This document shows positions 63,503 through 64,000 of a DNA stretch of 64,000 nucleotides, piece by piece. The notes below the pieces were generated by a model that made no database searches, was not told the DNA's origin, and worked only from the letters and a program-made list of their open reading frames with translations. The stretch is from NCBI RefSeq assembly GCF_009729055.1, contig NZ_CP045484.1, forward strand, positions 248,001 to 312,000, in the 5' to 3' direction. The translations under genes and the position numbers were made by a program. The stretch is from Sulfurisphaera ohwakuensis (GTDB lineage: Archaea; Thermoproteota; Thermoprotei_A; Sulfolobales; Sulfolobaceae). Position 1 is the stretch's first letter. Each line of letters opens with the position of its first letter.

Positions 63503-64000
63503 TTACATATTAATTTGCTTTTTAAGCTCTTCGAATAATTTCTGTGAAGCTGATCTTGCTAAACTTTCTGCAACATCTACTTCTTGTAAGCTTAAGCTTC
63601 CAAAATTACTCTTTTGCATTCCTACTATTCTACCATCTTGTACGTAAGAGAATGAGATTTTTACATCTGCAATGCTTTCTTCATCTAAACTTGGATCTAC
63701 AACAAGATACTTACCTATTTTAGCAACAGTAACAGTGACTACTGGATAAGCAATTGGAGTTACATCAGTTTTTTCCTCTTTTATTATTTTTACATTATCT
63801 CCTTCTATTTCAACTTTAGGAAGTTTAGTATTATATAGAGCCGCAACTGCTGCTAAAGTACAAGCATCTAATACATTTCCTCCATAATCAAGAACATATA
63901 CATCAACCCATGCAGTCCATACTTTTTTACCTGGTATAATAACTAATTTAGATAGATCAACTGCTTTTGAATCTCTAAGGCTTCTATCCACAACTCTAGC
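63503..64000 (-). CDS. rrp42: exosome complex subunit Rrp42, 3' part only
   Basis: The C-terminal 165 residues of an RNase PH-fold protein; the 5' part is beyond the right edge. RVVDRSLRDSKAVDLSKLVI and AWVDVYVLDYGGNVLDACTLAAVAAL identify Rrp42, the non-catalytic partner of Rrp41 in the archaeal exosome ring that degrades RNA 3'-5'. It leads the L37Ae-Brix-Pcc1-prefoldin group. Confidence 0.93.
   Translation of the reverse strand, partial: ARVVDRSLRDSKAVDLSKLVIIPGKKVWTAWVDVYVLDYGGNVLDACTLAAVAALYNTKLPKVEIEGDNVKIIKEEKTDVTPIAYPVVTVTVAKIGKYLVVDPSLDEESIADVKISFSYVQDGRIVGMQKSNFGSLSLQEVDVAESLARSASQKLFEELKKQINM

Overview
The window is a gene-dense, AT-rich stretch of a thermoacidophilic crenarchaeon of the Sulfolobales. 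Diagnostic genes are the RNA polymerase subunit Rpo13, two of the three subunits of the heterotrimeric PCNA (PCNA1 and PCNA3), a crenarchaeal-type reverse gyrase, an intron-split cbf5 and the Ced DNA-import genes. The 3-isopropylmalate dehydrogenase at 54.4-55.4 kb matches, from memory, the enzyme described from Sulfolobus sp. strain 7 (Sulfurisphaera tokodaii), so that species is the best guess. Many first genes have a TATA box about 26 bp before the start codon (leaderless), while operon-internal genes carry GGTGA-type ribosome sites; several automatic starts were moved on this basis.

0-19 kb: tail of a regulator/tRNA-methylase cluster, S25e, a nitrilase-like pseudoenzyme beside reverse gyrase, CDC48 ATPase with apgM, then the S6e-aIF2gamma-PIN-Rpo7-Spt4-dephospho-CoA kinase translation/transcription operon, CbiX, S15, a MetE pair, PCNA3 and CbiA. 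Two C/D-box sRNA candidates overlap stop codons here (151-205 and 9645-9698).

19-30 kb: a riboflavin operon (ribB-ribC-ribH-GTP cyclohydrolase III-amidohydrolase), converging on PCNA1-Rpo13 and a membrane-anchored HerA-type ATPase; then an Lhr helicase, L14e, cbf5 (31-nt bulge-helix-bulge intron that builds the catalytic Asp codon) and a methyltransferase.

30-34.4 kb: an accessory-looking interval with three tRNA genes (Ser-TGA and Phe-GAA with introns, Gly-CCC without), the TreT trehalose synthase with a DUF5752 partner, and the relic N-terminal fragment of an SSV-type (fuselloviral) integrase fused to tRNA-Gly, with a palindrome around its TATA box and a GC-rich structured RNA candidate just before tRNA-Phe.

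34.4-51 kb: the cedA1-cedA-cedA2 DNA-import genes, then the large ribosomal superoperon read leftward from L3 to L15, SecY, adenylate kinase, an EMC3/YidC-like protein, L34e and cmk. 51-64 kb: SPOUT methylase, IleRS, LeuB, DUF447 protein, M28 peptidase, HAD phosphatase, aEF2, thioredoxin reductase-like protein, XPF nuclease and the prefoldin-Pcc1-Brix-L37Ae-Rrp42 RNA-processing operon.
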